This document shows positions 1-6,884 of a stretch of DNA of 64,000 nt, in pieces (the stretch's first letter is position 1; each line of letters starts with the position of its first letter). The notes under the pieces were generated by a model. That model was given only the letters and a program-made list of their open reading frames with translations. It was not told the DNA's origin and searched no databases. The stretch covers positions 1 to 64,000 of the forward strand of contig CANOWW010000003.1 in assembly GCA_947571115.1 (NCBI GenBank), given 5' to 3'. A program made the position numbers and the translations under genes. This DNA comes from an uncultured Clostridium sp. (GTDB taxonomy: Bacteria > Bacillota > Clostridia > TANB77 > CAG-508).

Positions 1-572
1 TTCTTGCCCAACCTAAAAATGTGCATCCTGTTTGTGTTGGCGTTTTTGAAAAATCCACTGTTACTGTTTCGCCATTTTCATGCCTACTATTTGAAGGTCC
101 GCCTTGTCCGCCGTTTGGATTGTACGAAACTGTGTATTTTGTCACAATTTGGCTTCCATTAAACTCGCCATCAATGCTTATGCTTCCATCTGGATTTAAA
201 GTTCCAATTTGCATTCCGTCATAGCTCAAATTACCGCTGCTATCTGTTGTAATCACGGCTCCACTTGGAAGCTCCACTCCTTTTTCTAATTCTGCTTTCA
301 CATAATCATTCACGTTTGCAAAATTATTATCTGTCATGTAATAATCCATTTGCAATTCCGCGATTTTAAGTTCAATTTCTTCTTTGATTTTCGCCATATT
401 GTTCACATCCACTGCCTTTTGTGCTCGTCCTAAAATGCCATTGCTGCCGTGCTACTAAATTAAGCGACACGCCAGCTAGAATTAATAAAACGATAATGGT
501 TACCACAAGCGCAACCAAAGTAATTCCTGCGGATCCGCCCAAGACGCCCCCCTCGTTTTTTTGATACATCAT
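1..572 (-). CDS. Prepilin-like secreted protein with InlB-type repeat (partial, +1 shift)
   Basis: The N-terminus carries a type IV prepilin-like signal, GITLVALVVTIIVLLILAGV, at about residues 17-36, preceded by a short leader. The first ATG at 572 follows GGGAGG by six bases. The zero frame stops at 372, but an in-frame CGG at 447-449 followed by a Gly codon marks a one-base insertion. Skipping the C restores an open frame through base 1: a helical segment (GILGRAQKAV), a Gly- and Asp-rich region, then a stretch resembling the Listeria-Bacteroides repeat (YTVSYNPNGGQGG ... TFLGWA). Proteins of this build are surface or pseudopilin-like in Clostridia; the exact role is unknown. The C-terminus lies outside the window. 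It sits alone behind its own promoter. Confidence 0.72.
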
Positions 573-618
573 AAAATTCCTCCCTTTTACTTTTTCTACA
601 CAAAATTTGTATAATAAA

Positions 619-647
619 AGTATATCGAATTCATTTCATTATGTCAA
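619..647 (-). promoter_or_regulatory. Promoter of the prepilin-like gene
   Basis: On the minus strand, TTGACA (642-647) and TATACT (619-624) are separated by 17 bases, about 45 bases upstream of the ATG at 572. This is a near-consensus vegetative sigma-A promoter. Confidence 0.75.
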
Positions 648-714
648 TAAATGTTACCAAATTGTAATCATTGTTACATTTTTGTAATAAACATCAATAA
701 ATATATTTTATATA

Positions 715-746
715 GAAAAAATTTAAGAGGAAATCTCTTCCTCTTA
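715..746 (-). terminator. Intrinsic terminator after sigG
   Basis: Read on the minus strand, TAAGAGGA pairs with TCCTCTTA around a 7-base loop and is followed by AATTTTTT. It begins four bases beyond the sigG stop codon. Confidence 0.85.
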
Positions 747-749
747 TTT

Positions 750-1524
750 CTACTTATACAACCTTCGCATATGGTCAATTGCCGTCTTCTCTAAACGAGA
801 TACTTGCGCCTGCGAAATTCCAATTTCCTCCGCCACTTCCATCTGCGTTCTTCCAGCAAAAAAACGTTTATTAATAATCATTTGTTCTTTTTCGTTTAAC
901 TTCTTCAACGCTTCCACAATCGTAATATTTTCAGCCCACATTTCATCTGTGTTTTTCTTATCTTTGACTTGGTCCATCAAATAAATACTATCGCTTCCGT
1001 CATTGTAAACTGGTTCTTGAAGCGAAAGCGGATCCTGAATAGCATCCAAACTCATAACAACCTCTTCTCTTTCCACTTCCAATGCTTTCGCAATTTCATC
1101 AACATTGGGCTCTTTACCAGTCTCTTTTGTGATTTTTTCTTTGACTTGCAATACCTTGTACGCCAAATCTCTCACAGAACGGCTCACACGCACCATATTA
1201 TTATCTCTCAAATATCTACGAATTTCTCCGATAATCATAGGAACTGCATAGGTGCTAAGCTGAATATCCAATGTTATATCAAAATTGTCAATTGCTTTAA
1301 TCAAACCTACACAACCTACTTGAAATAAATCGTCAGCATTCTCTCCGACGTCCTCCAAATCTTTGAATTACACTTAATACTAATCTTAAATTTCCAGAAA
1401 TTATTTTCTCTCTTGCCGTTTCATCTCCTTCTTTCATTTGTTTGAATAATTCTTTATTTTCTGCATTTGTTAATACTTTTAATTTAGAGGTGTTTACGTT
1501 ACTGATTTCAACTTTGTTAATCAA
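750..1524 (-). CDS. sigG: RNA polymerase sigma-G factor, late forespore (+1 shift at CGG)
   Basis: Sigma-70 family factor for late forespore genes. The N-terminal NKVEISNVNTSKLKVL is the SigG hallmark and separates it from SigF. Region 2 (NLRLVLSVIQRF, DDLFQVGCVGLIKAIDNFD, STYAVPMIIGEIRRYLRD) and the region 4.2 helix-turn-helix (MEVAEEIGISQAQVSRLEK) are intact. The gene is split: the frame from the start ends at 1333, and the rest is open from 1358 down in the +1 frame. The break is an in-frame CGG at 1345-1347 before Gly in FGG-R-GENADDLF; skipping one C gives 257 residues, the normal SigG length. The start is a TTG at 1524, eight bases after AAAGGGGG; no ATG fits. Expression seems controlled by the sigma-F promoter and masking hairpin directly upstream. 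Confidence 0.93.
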
Positions 1525-1528
1525 ACTG

Positions 1529-1609
1529 AAAACCCCCTTTTGAAAATAAGTAAAAATTAAAATTTAATTTTTTAAGATAACTTAATTATTTCCAAATTTA
1601 GGGGGTTTT
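1529..1609 (-). promoter_or_regulatory. Inverted repeat that can mask the sigG ribosome-binding site
   Basis: On the minus strand AAAACCCCC (1601-1609) is a perfect complement of GGGGGTTTT (1529-1537), which contains the sigG Shine-Dalgarno sequence. The loop is 63 bases. The CCCCC arm lies upstream of the predicted sigma-F start site (about 1578), so only read-through or upstream-initiated transcripts would carry it. This suggests translational silencing of read-through message; in Bacillus subtilis a comparable hairpin is held to block translation of spoIIIG read-through RNA. Confidence 0.7.
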
Positions 1610-1613
1610 ATAC
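1585..1613 (-). promoter_or_regulatory. Probable sigma-F promoter of sigG
   Basis: On the minus strand GTATA (1609-1613) and GGAAATAAT (1585-1593) are 15 bases apart, matching the sigma-F consensus GYWTA-N15/16-GGNNANANT. sigG is a sigma-F-dependent gene in known spore formers. The start site would fall near 1578, 54 bases before the TTG start. Confidence 0.72.
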
Positions 1614-1615
1614 TG

Positions 1616-1655
1616 AAAAAAGAAATAATCTCACTTCAAAATTAAGATTATTTCT
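1616..1655 (-). terminator. Hairpin terminator or attenuator upstream of sigG
   Basis: AGAAATAATCT pairs with AGATTATTTCT on either side of a 13-base loop, followed on the minus strand by TTTTTT. It lies between the sigma-A-like promoter (1675-1703) and sigG, so transcripts from that promoter would end as an RNA of roughly 50 bases unless terminator read-through occurs. Confidence 0.75.
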
Positions 1656-1674
1656 TAAAACAATTCTATCTTCT

Positions 1675-1703
1675 ATTATACCATATTTTTCATTTTATGT
1701 CAA
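1675..1703 (-). promoter_or_regulatory. Consensus vegetative promoter pointing at sigG
   Basis: TTGACA (1698-1703), 17-base spacer, TATAAT (1675-1680) on the minus strand. It is followed almost at once by the 1616-1655 terminator. Its -35 box lies two bases from the -35 of an opposing promoter (1705-1733). Confidence 0.75.
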
Positions 1704-1704
1704 G

Positions 1705-1733
1705 TTGACTTTTCCCTGAAAATATGATATAAT
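1705..1733 (+). promoter_or_regulatory. Plus-strand promoter facing the dapL 3' end
   Basis: TTGACT (1705-1710), 17-base spacer, TATAAT (1728-1733). No plus-strand gene follows; a transcript from about 1740 would contain an ATAAAAGG/CCTTTTAT-closed segment and run antisense into the 3' end of dapL. It could make a small RNA; no product is evident. Confidence 0.55.
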
Positions 1734-1758
1734 AAAAGGTTAGGGATATTTTAGTTGA

Positions 1759-1857
1759 CTGTAAAGCTCCTTCGTCTCATCAGAAGTAGCCTTTTATAAG
1801 TAGTTAATATTTTTTTACAAAAAATATTAACTAAGTTATCTGTAAAGCTCCTTCGTC
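1759..1857. repeat. 18-bp direct repeat of the dapL 3' end
   Basis: CTGTAAAGCTCCTTCGTC occurs at 1759-1776 and again at 1840-1857. The second copy encodes the DEGALQ tail of dapL; the first lies just outside the gene. The two copies flank an AT-rich hairpin (1803-1831). It looks like a remnant of a partial tandem duplication. Confidence 0.7.
1803..1831 (-). terminator. AT-rich hairpin at the end of dapL
   Basis: GTTAATATTTTTT and its complement form a near-perfect palindrome touching the dapL stop codon. It lacks a clear separate U-tract, so it is a possible weak terminator. Confidence 0.5.
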
Positions 1858-3090
1858 GCTAACAGCTAACTTAATCTTTTCAATTGCCTCAAGTGTATTT
1901 TCTCTAGTTCCAAAAGCAGTTAAGCGAAAATAACCTTCTCCACTTGGTCCAAAACCTACACCCGGCGTTCCTACCACATTTGCCTTCGTTAGTAATGTAT
2001 CAAAAAACTCCCAAGAAGTCATTTTATCTGGCACTTTTAACCAAATATACGGCGCATTGACACCACCAAACACCGTATAGCCTGCCTCTTGCAAACCTTC
2101 CTTAATAATTTTGGCATTTTCCATGTAATACGCAATATTTTCCTTGATTTGCTTCTGCCCTTCTTCTGAATAAACCGCCTCTGCTGCACGTTGTACCGGA
2201 TAAGACACACCATTAAACTTCGTTCCATGACGCCTATTCCACAATTGGTTTAGCGAAACTTCTTCGCCCGCTTTTGTATAACCCTTTAAGGCTTTGGGAA
2301 CCACTGTATAGGCACAACGAATTCCCGTAAAACCAGCTGTTTTCGAGAAACTTCTAAACTCAATCGCAACGTCTTTCGCCCCTTCAATTTCATAAATGGT
2401 ATGCGGCACATCTGGCTCACTAATAAATGCTTCATACGCACTGTCAAACAAAATAATCGCTTTATTTTGCTTCGCATAATCTACCCATTTTTTTAGTTGT
2501 GATTTCGTCAAAGTGGTTCCTGTTGGGTTGTTGGGCAAGCATAAATAAATCATATCTGGCACTTTTTCTGGAAAACTTGGTACAAATCCATTTTCAGCAG
2601 TTGCTGGCATATAAATCATGTTTTCATAAGCGCCCTTTTCTGGATTGTATTTTCCTGCTCTTCCTGCCATCACATTGGTATCTAAATAAACAGGATACAC
2701 TGGGTCAGTAATGGCAACAATATTATCCACTCCAAAAATGTCGCCAATATTGCCACAATCACATTTGGCACCATCTGACACAAAAATCTCGTCTGGCGCA
2801 ATTTCCACACCACGTTTTTGATAATCAAATTGGACGATTTTCTCGCGCAAAAATTCATAACCTTGTTCTGGACCATAACCACGAAATGTTTCTTGTTTGG
2901 CTTGTTCATCTACTGCGTTTTTCATTGCTTTGGCAACCGCTGGCGCAATTGGTCTTGTAACATCACCAATTCCTAACTTAATGATTTTTTGGTCTGGATT
3001 TTTGTTTTGAAAATCTGCCACTTTTTTGGCAATCGTAGAAAATAAATAACTATCTTGCAATTCTAAAAAATTCTCATTTATTCTAATCAT
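1831..3090 (-). CDS. dapL: LL-diaminopimelate aminotransferase
   Basis: PLP-dependent fold-type I aminotransferase that converts tetrahydrodipicolinate and glutamate to LL-2,6-diaminopimelate in one step, feeding lysine and peptidoglycan synthesis in the cytoplasm. Visible motifs are the substrate-binding [10 protein letters not shown] near residue 40, GYGPEQGY, the PLP-phosphate cradle SDGAKCD, the LPNNPTGT loop, and [10 protein letters not shown] near residue 247 carrying the Schiff-base lysine. The length, 419 residues, is close to the usual 400-415. Translation starts at the ATG at 3090 behind GAAGG. It is monocistronic with its own promoter and contains no in-frame CGG. The dapL route is common in Clostridia. 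Confidence 0.95.
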   Translation of the reverse strand: MIRINENFLELQDSYLFSTIAKKVADFQNKNPDQKIIKLGIGDVTRPIAPAVAKAMKNAVDEQAKQETFRGYGPEQGYEFLREKIVQFDYQKRGVEIAPDEIFVSDGAKCDCGNIGDIFGVDNIVAITDPVYPVYLDTNVMAGRAGKYNPEKGAYENMIYMPATAENGFVPSFPEKVPDMIYLCLPNNPTGTTLTKSQLKKWVDYAKQNKAIILFDSAYEAFISEPDVPHTIYEIEGAKDVAIEFRSFSKTAGFTGIRCAYTVVPKALKGYTKAGEEVSLNQLWNRRHGTKFNGVSYPVQRAAEAVYSEEGQKQIKENIAYYMENAKIIKEGLQEAGYTVFGGVNAPYIWLKVPDKMTSWEFFDTLLTKANVVGTPGVGFGPSGEGYFRLTAFGTRENTLEAIEKIKLAVSDEGALQIT

Positions 3091-3154
3091 ATTTTACCTT
3101 CTTTCTATGATTATTCTATTTCGGCAAAAATAAATTATTATTTTTGTTTTCGTT

Positions 3155-3183
3155 ATTATATCATGATTGGGATTTTTTTTCAA
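3155..3183 (-). promoter_or_regulatory. dapL promoter
   Basis: TTGAAA (3178-3183), 17 bases, TATAAT (3155-3160) on the minus strand, 65 bases before the dapL ATG. Confidence 0.7.
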
Positions 3184-3190
3184 GAAATTT

Positions 3191-3721
3191 TTACTTTTGA
3201 AAATTTAGACATTTTCCTTCTAATCGCTTAAAATCACAGCTCAAAGATTTATAAAATTGACTCATTCTACTCTTGCTATTACTTGTAACAATAGTATAAA
3301 TCTTCTCTGCTTTATTTTTAATTTTTTGTCTATTTTCTGGAATATTTATGTAAGAATATTGTTCTGAAAGTAATCTTTTATATCCATAACTTTTATCTTC
3401 TAACTCTAACAAATGCACACTATCTTCTGGTACTGGTATCATATCAGAAAATCTTATAATTCCTAAGCTATTCTTCGATTTTTTACTTATAATCTTAAAA
3501 AAAGATAAATTATTTTTATATGTTTTATGCTTCGATTTCGGAGAAAATAAAGGCGCAAAATAACAATGTTTTTCTATTCTTAATACGATACCTATATAAG
3601 GTCTTGTCTCATCTTTATTATAAGCAACATGACTATCAAATTGACTTAAAAAACTTATATACTTATTATCTATTACAAAAAAATTCAATTTTTCTAATTT
3701 TAATTTTTTGTTATTTTTCAT
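3191..3721 (-). CDS. toxN: ToxN/AbiQ-family endoribonuclease toxin (type III TA)
   Basis: 176 residues, the usual size for ToxN/AbiQ toxins (about 165-180). Family features are an N-terminal FFVIDNKYISFLSQFD, RPYIGIVLRIEKHCYFAPLFSPK, and the later IIRFSDMIPVP; the arrangement 'IGIVL...YFAPL.SPK..HK...MIPVP' is typical of this fold, which cuts RNA and is held inactive by a repeat RNA. The ATG at 3721 lies four bases after GGAGG; an in-frame GTG upstream is less likely. Immediately upstream come a perfect terminator and a repeat RNA with its own promoter, which is the gene order of type III toxin-antitoxin loci. Such loci serve in phage abortive infection or plasmid maintenance; which applies here cannot be seen. 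Confidence 0.85.
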   Translation of the reverse strand: MKNNKKLKLEKLNFFVIDNKYISFLSQFDSHVAYNKDETRPYIGIVLRIEKHCYFAPLFSPKSKHKTYKNNLSFFKIISKKSKNSLGIIRFSDMIPVPEDSVHLLELEDKSYGYKRLLSEQYSYINIPENRQKIKNKAEKIYTIVTSNSKSRMSQFYKSLSCDFKRLEGKCLNFQK

Positions 3722-3736
3722 TTTTCCTCCATACAC

Positions 3737-3764
3737 AAAAAAGGGAATACTTTTTCGTATCCCC
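3737..3764 (-). terminator. Terminator between antitoxin RNA and toxin
   Basis: On the minus strand GGGGATAC and GTATTCCC pair around a 6-base loop, followed by TTTTTT. In type III systems a leaky terminator here sets the excess of antitoxin RNA over toxin message. Confidence 0.88.
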
Positions 3765-3765
3765 C

Positions 3766-3953
3766 ATAATTTTTCTGGAAACTCATTTATAGAATTTTTC
3801 TAAAGGCTCGTTTCTAACCTAATGTTCTGTTGGATATTCGTTAATAGGATTTTCTCCTAAAGGCTCATATCTAACCTAAAATTCACTTTATGAAATAATT
3901 CAAAGGTTTGTGATAACCTAATTTTTATGATAAATTCATTTAGCAATTTTATT
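3766..3953 (-). ncRNA. toxI: ToxI-like repeat antitoxin RNA
   Basis: The interval between promoter and terminator holds three degenerate tandem repeats, each opening with TTAGGTT (plus-strand AACCTAA at 3816, 3873 and 3915, spacing 57 and 42) and, in the last two, sharing TTAGGTTAGA...GAGCCTTTAG followed by a small A-rich hairpin. The array carries no convincing open frame. Position, promoter, repeats and terminator match type III antitoxin RNAs, which the toxin cuts into single units that inhibit it. Repeat number is low and the first unit is diverged. Confidence 0.75.
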
Positions 3954-3959
3954 ATATTC

Positions 3960-3988
3960 ATTATAACATAGTTTATTTACAAAATCAA
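3960..3988 (-). promoter_or_regulatory. Promoter of the ToxIN locus
   Basis: TTGATT (3983-3988), 17 bases, TATAAT (3960-3965) on the minus strand, just upstream of the repeat array. Confidence 0.8.
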
Positions 3989-4008
3989 TACATTTTTATA
4001 AATATTTT

Positions 4009-4548
4009 TTATTTCCCCAAAATCTCTAAAATTTTCATTTGCATTTCTTTATGTTGTACCAACTTTTCGTCATTTTTTAGAACCATTTTTTTGAATTCCT
4101 CATAGGAAAACCACTTCACGCTAGCAACTTCTTCCTCTTGCAATTTCAGTTTAGTGATGTCAATATCTTTTTGGATGAAATAAACATCTACTAATTCGTT
4201 CTCTATAATGCGTTTTCCAGCATTTTCAACAACGGCACAATCTTTTACAGTAAACAAATACTGCAATTCACTCTCTTCCACCTGCAAACCAATTTCTTCC
4301 CCAAGTTCACGTATCGCACCTTCCATGCTTGAATCTCCTGCTGACAAATGCCCAGACGTAGCAGTCGTCCATTTATTTGGATTCGTTTCTTTTTGGGCAC
4401 ATCTTTTTTGCAATAAAACCTCATTTTTTCCATTGACAATCCAGATATGTACTGTTTTATGCCACAATCCTAAGCGATGTACTTCTTCTCTAGATACAAC
4501 TTCTCCCGTTTTTTCTCCCTTTTCATTTAAAACCTCAATTTTCTCCAC
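4009..4548 (-). CDS. Nudix hydrolase, isopentenyl-diphosphate-isomerase-like
   Basis: 179 residues with an N-terminal EKIEVLNEKGEKTG strand, LWHKTVHIWIVN, and a Nudix box beginning GHLSAGDSSMEGAIRELGEE and ending IGL. This matches G-x5-E-x7-REUxEExGU except that the first Glu is Asp. The architecture resembles the IDI-like/YfcD group of Nudix proteins, which act on diphosphate-linked substrates; the substrate here is unknown. Its start lies three bases past the stop of the upstream P-loop kinase gene, so the two are surely cotranscribed and may act on related nucleotides. Confidence 0.85.
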   Translation of the reverse strand: MEKIEVLNEKGEKTGEVVSREEVHRLGLWHKTVHIWIVNGKNEVLLQKRCAQKETNPNKWTTATSGHLSAGDSSMEGAIRELGEEIGLQVEESELQYLFTVKDCAVVENAGKRIIENELVDVYFIQKDIDITKLKLQEEEVASVKWFSYEEFKKMVLKNDEKLVQHKEMQMKILEILGK

Positions 4549-4551
4549 GTT

Positions 4552-5710
4552 CTATCGACCTTCCTTTGTTTTTTCTACAGATTTACAAGGAATTCCCAGC
4601 ACGCCTGCAAACTGTTTCATCAGTTCCCTTGTATCTCCTGCATAAATAAATGATTTATCATACTCACTAAAAAATTTCGCATAATTTTCAAATGCAGAAT
4701 CATAATTAGACATTCTATTTTGAATATAATCCAAATGATTTCCTTGCTGATTATTCTTCTGTACCCATTCTTCTGGCGTCATATCAGAATGTACATAAAG
4801 CGAAACAATGGCTTCTCCAAATTCCTCTTTTAATTCTCGCAATGTATCCATATCACTGCATACAAGCAATTGCGGTTTATTCCCAATAATCAGATTTTCC
4901 CACATTTTATCTGTATCAATGCCATATTCTGTTCCAAATCGACTATATCGCAATTTGCACTTTTCTAGGTTATACCCTATCTCTCCTTTGCAAATCATTT
5001 CTGTACCATCATCCGGATTTCTTTCTCTATCTGCATATTTTGGAACTTGCAAACACCCAACAGTATTGGCTCCTTGAATTAAGATTTTCTTCCCCGAGCC
5101 TGGACTTCCTGCTACAACATAAATTTTGTTGCCTTGCAAATTTCTTGGTTCTATAGGGTCTTCAAAAATTTGATGCAAAATTTCTCTTACTTCATCAAAG
5201 CCATCGCCCACATTAAAAATAATATTATCAAATAACATAATCTCATTAGGATACATTCTATAAATTTCCAAAGCTGTTTGATATCTTTTCTCAATTACAC
5301 TTGGGTCTGGCACGCCACCTCGCTCTCTTAAGTAAATTTCTGTAAACTCACCTCGACTTGGCTTTCTTCTATGCACAAAATAGGATTTCATACTATTTCC
5401 AAATTTACTTCGTAATTTCCTTAGCACACCTGGATTATTAATAATCGTTACTGGTATTTTCCCACTCTTTTTATAATCTGCAAGCATTTTAGGAGACAAA
5501 CCATACTCTTTATCATACTGCACATAACGATATTCACATTCTTCAGGAAGTTCTTCCACTGTAATAATTCCTTCATCATCATTTGTTCTCGCCTTACGCG
5601 TCGTATATTTGGGTAAAATTTTGCATTCTAAATTGACTTGCTTAATCACTTGCATGATTGCACTTTTTCCGCGAACACGAAGGTCCTGTCAATGTAATCA
5701 AGTTGGGCAT
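4552..5710 (-). CDS. Tandem guanylate-kinase-like P-loop protein (+1 shift at CGG)
   Basis: The ATG at 5710 follows AAAGGAG and opens MPNLITLTGPSCS; the zero frame then hits CGG at 5669-5671 and stops 24 bases later. Skipping one C completes the Walker A motif as GPSCSGKSA and joins a long frame, 385 residues in all. A guanylate-kinase-like TTRKAR follows the first P-loop. A second Walker A, GSPGSGKK, appears near residue 200, with YADRERNPDDGTE in the place of the second nucleotide-binding loop. Two GK-like modules in one chain are unusual, and the second P-loop has Lys in place of the usual Ser/Thr. The P-loop would be destroyed without the shift. Function beyond nucleotide binding is not assignable; it is paired with a Nudix gene. 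Confidence 0.8.
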
Positions 5711-5740
5711 AATTTTCTCCTTTTAACATCCTTTTGAAAT

Positions 5741-5769
5741 ATTATATAATATTTTACATAAAAACGCAA
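5741..5769 (-). promoter_or_regulatory. Promoter of the kinase-Nudix pair
   Basis: TTGCGT (5764-5769), 17 bases, TATAAT (5741-5746) on the minus strand, about 30 bases before the ATG. Confidence 0.7.
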
Positions 5770-5785
5770 GTATTTTTTGCACAAA

Positions 5786-5824
5786 AAAGAACAATTACAA
5801 AAAACTGTAATTGTTCTTTTTTCT
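5786..5824 (-). terminator. Terminator after HU
   Basis: AAAGAACAATTACA pairs with TGTAATTGTTCTTT around an A-rich loop; with T-tracts on both sides it can act in both directions. It ends the cmk-HU transcript. Confidence 0.9.
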
Positions 5825-5837
5825 ATTTTTATCATTT

Positions 5838-6113
5838 CTATTTATTTACAATATCTTTTAATGCTTTTCCAGCTTTAAACTTAGGTGCTTTAGAAGCAGG
5901 TATTTTTAACTCTTCCCCTGTTTGAGGATTTTTTCCTTTTCTAGCAGCTCTTTGAATTACTTCAAAGGTTCCAAATCCAACTAATTGAATTTTATCCCCA
6001 CTTGCTAATGCCTCTGTAATTGAATCTACAATTGCATTTAAAGATTCCTCTGCAAGTTTTTTTGTTTCTGCTGTTTTTTTAGCCATTGCTTCTACCAATT
6101 CTGTTTTGTTCAT
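5838..6113 (-). CDS. hup: HU-family DNA-binding protein
   Basis: 91 residues, the standard HU length. MNKTELVEAMA opens the protein, followed by the dimer core and the DNA-binding arm signature GFGTFEVIQRAARKGKNPQTG around residues 46-65, then KAPKFKAGKALKDIVN. It bends and compacts the nucleoid. The start at 6113 follows AAAGGAG; an in-frame upstream extension has no ribosome-binding site. It lies downstream of cmk with its own promoter overlapping the gap. Confidence 0.97.
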   Translation of the reverse strand: MNKTELVEAMAKKTAETKKLAEESLNAIVDSITEALASGDKIQLVGFGTFEVIQRAARKGKNPQTGEELKIPASKAPKFKAGKALKDIVNK

Positions 6114-6147
6114 TGTTAAAAAATCTCCTTTCTTATTTTGTGACCTT

Positions 6148-6176
6148 ACTGTATCAAATAACAAAAGAAAAGTCAA
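6148..6176 (-). promoter_or_regulatory. HU promoter
   Basis: TTGACT (6171-6176), 17 bases, TACAGT (6148-6153) on the minus strand. Confidence 0.65.
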
Positions 6177-6194
6177 TAGAAATCTTACAAAAAA

Positions 6195-6866
6195 TCAATA
6201 ATTCGCCTTTTCTTTTATGATGCTTTCTATTTTATCCACAACTTCCGCAATTGTCATATTCGTAGAATCCACTAAAATAGCATCTTCAGCTTGTCTCAAA
6301 GGCGCAATTTCTCTTTCTGTTTCCGCTTTATACCTTTGCTTGATATTTTCTAAAACCTCTTCATAAGTCGTTTCTATTCCTTTTTCTAAATATTGCTTAT
6401 ATCTTCGACTAGCTCTTTCTTCCATGGAACAATCCAAATAAACTTTTACATCTGCATTGGGAAACACAACCGTTCCTACGTCTCTTCCCTCGCCAATCAC
6501 AGAATTACTCTCAGCCATTTTTCTTTGTAATGGCGTCATTTTATCTCTCACACATTTTAATGCAGAAAATTGATCAACCCTACTATCAATTTCTTGTGTT
6601 CTGATATCAGTCGTCACATTTTCACCATTGAGCCAAACTTCTTGTATTTCCTCTGTTTGCTTAAAATCAATTTTCATCTTATCCAATATTTGTAACAATT
6701 CTTCACTTTCTTGTGGCTCCACTTTTTTCTTTATTGCCTCCAAAGCCACACAACGATACATAGCTCCTGTGTCAATATACACCAAGCCCAAATCCTCTGC
6801 AATCATTTTTGTCACGGTTCCTTTGCCTGTTCCAGCAGGTCCGTCAATTGCTACAACAAATCCCAT
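6195..6866 (-). CDS. cmk: Cytidylate kinase
   Basis: 223 residues, typical for Cmk. The P-loop DGPAGTGKGTVTK is at residues 8-20, followed by YIDTGAMYR (CMP-binding), GRDVGTVVFPNADVK and the lid ERASRRYKQ. It phosphorylates CMP and dCMP with ATP in pyrimidine salvage. The ATG at 6866 lies 18 bases after the stop of the P-loop/Gls24 gene, indicating one operon with it. Confidence 0.97.
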   Translation of the reverse strand: MGFVVAIDGPAGTGKGTVTKMIAEDLGLVYIDTGAMYRCVALEAIKKKVEPQESEELLQILDKMKIDFKQTEEIQEVWLNGENVTTDIRTQEIDSRVDQFSALKCVRDKMTPLQRKMAESNSVIGEGRDVGTVVFPNADVKVYLDCSMEERASRRYKQYLEKGIETTYEEVLENIKQRYKAETEREIAPLRQAEDAILVDSTNMTIAEVVDKIESIIKEKANY

Positions 6867-6884
6867 TTTCTTTCTCCTTTTCGA

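Noticed and set aside
750-1524. sigG as a pseudogene
   Set aside because: Both halves are fully conserved, and its promoter, hairpin control and terminator are intact; a dead gene would show further decay.
3780-3930. Short peptides encoded in the repeat region (e.g. VRYEPLGENP)
   Set aside because: The frame is broken by stops in each unit and no ribosome-binding site precedes it; similarity between units is better explained by RNA repeats.
3766-3953. CRISPR array
   Set aside because: Repeats are few, unequal and degenerate, without unique spacers or cas genes; context fits a ToxI RNA.
4208-4645. 145-codon plus-strand open frame
   Set aside because: Antisense to the Nudix gene and kinase, no ribosome-binding site.
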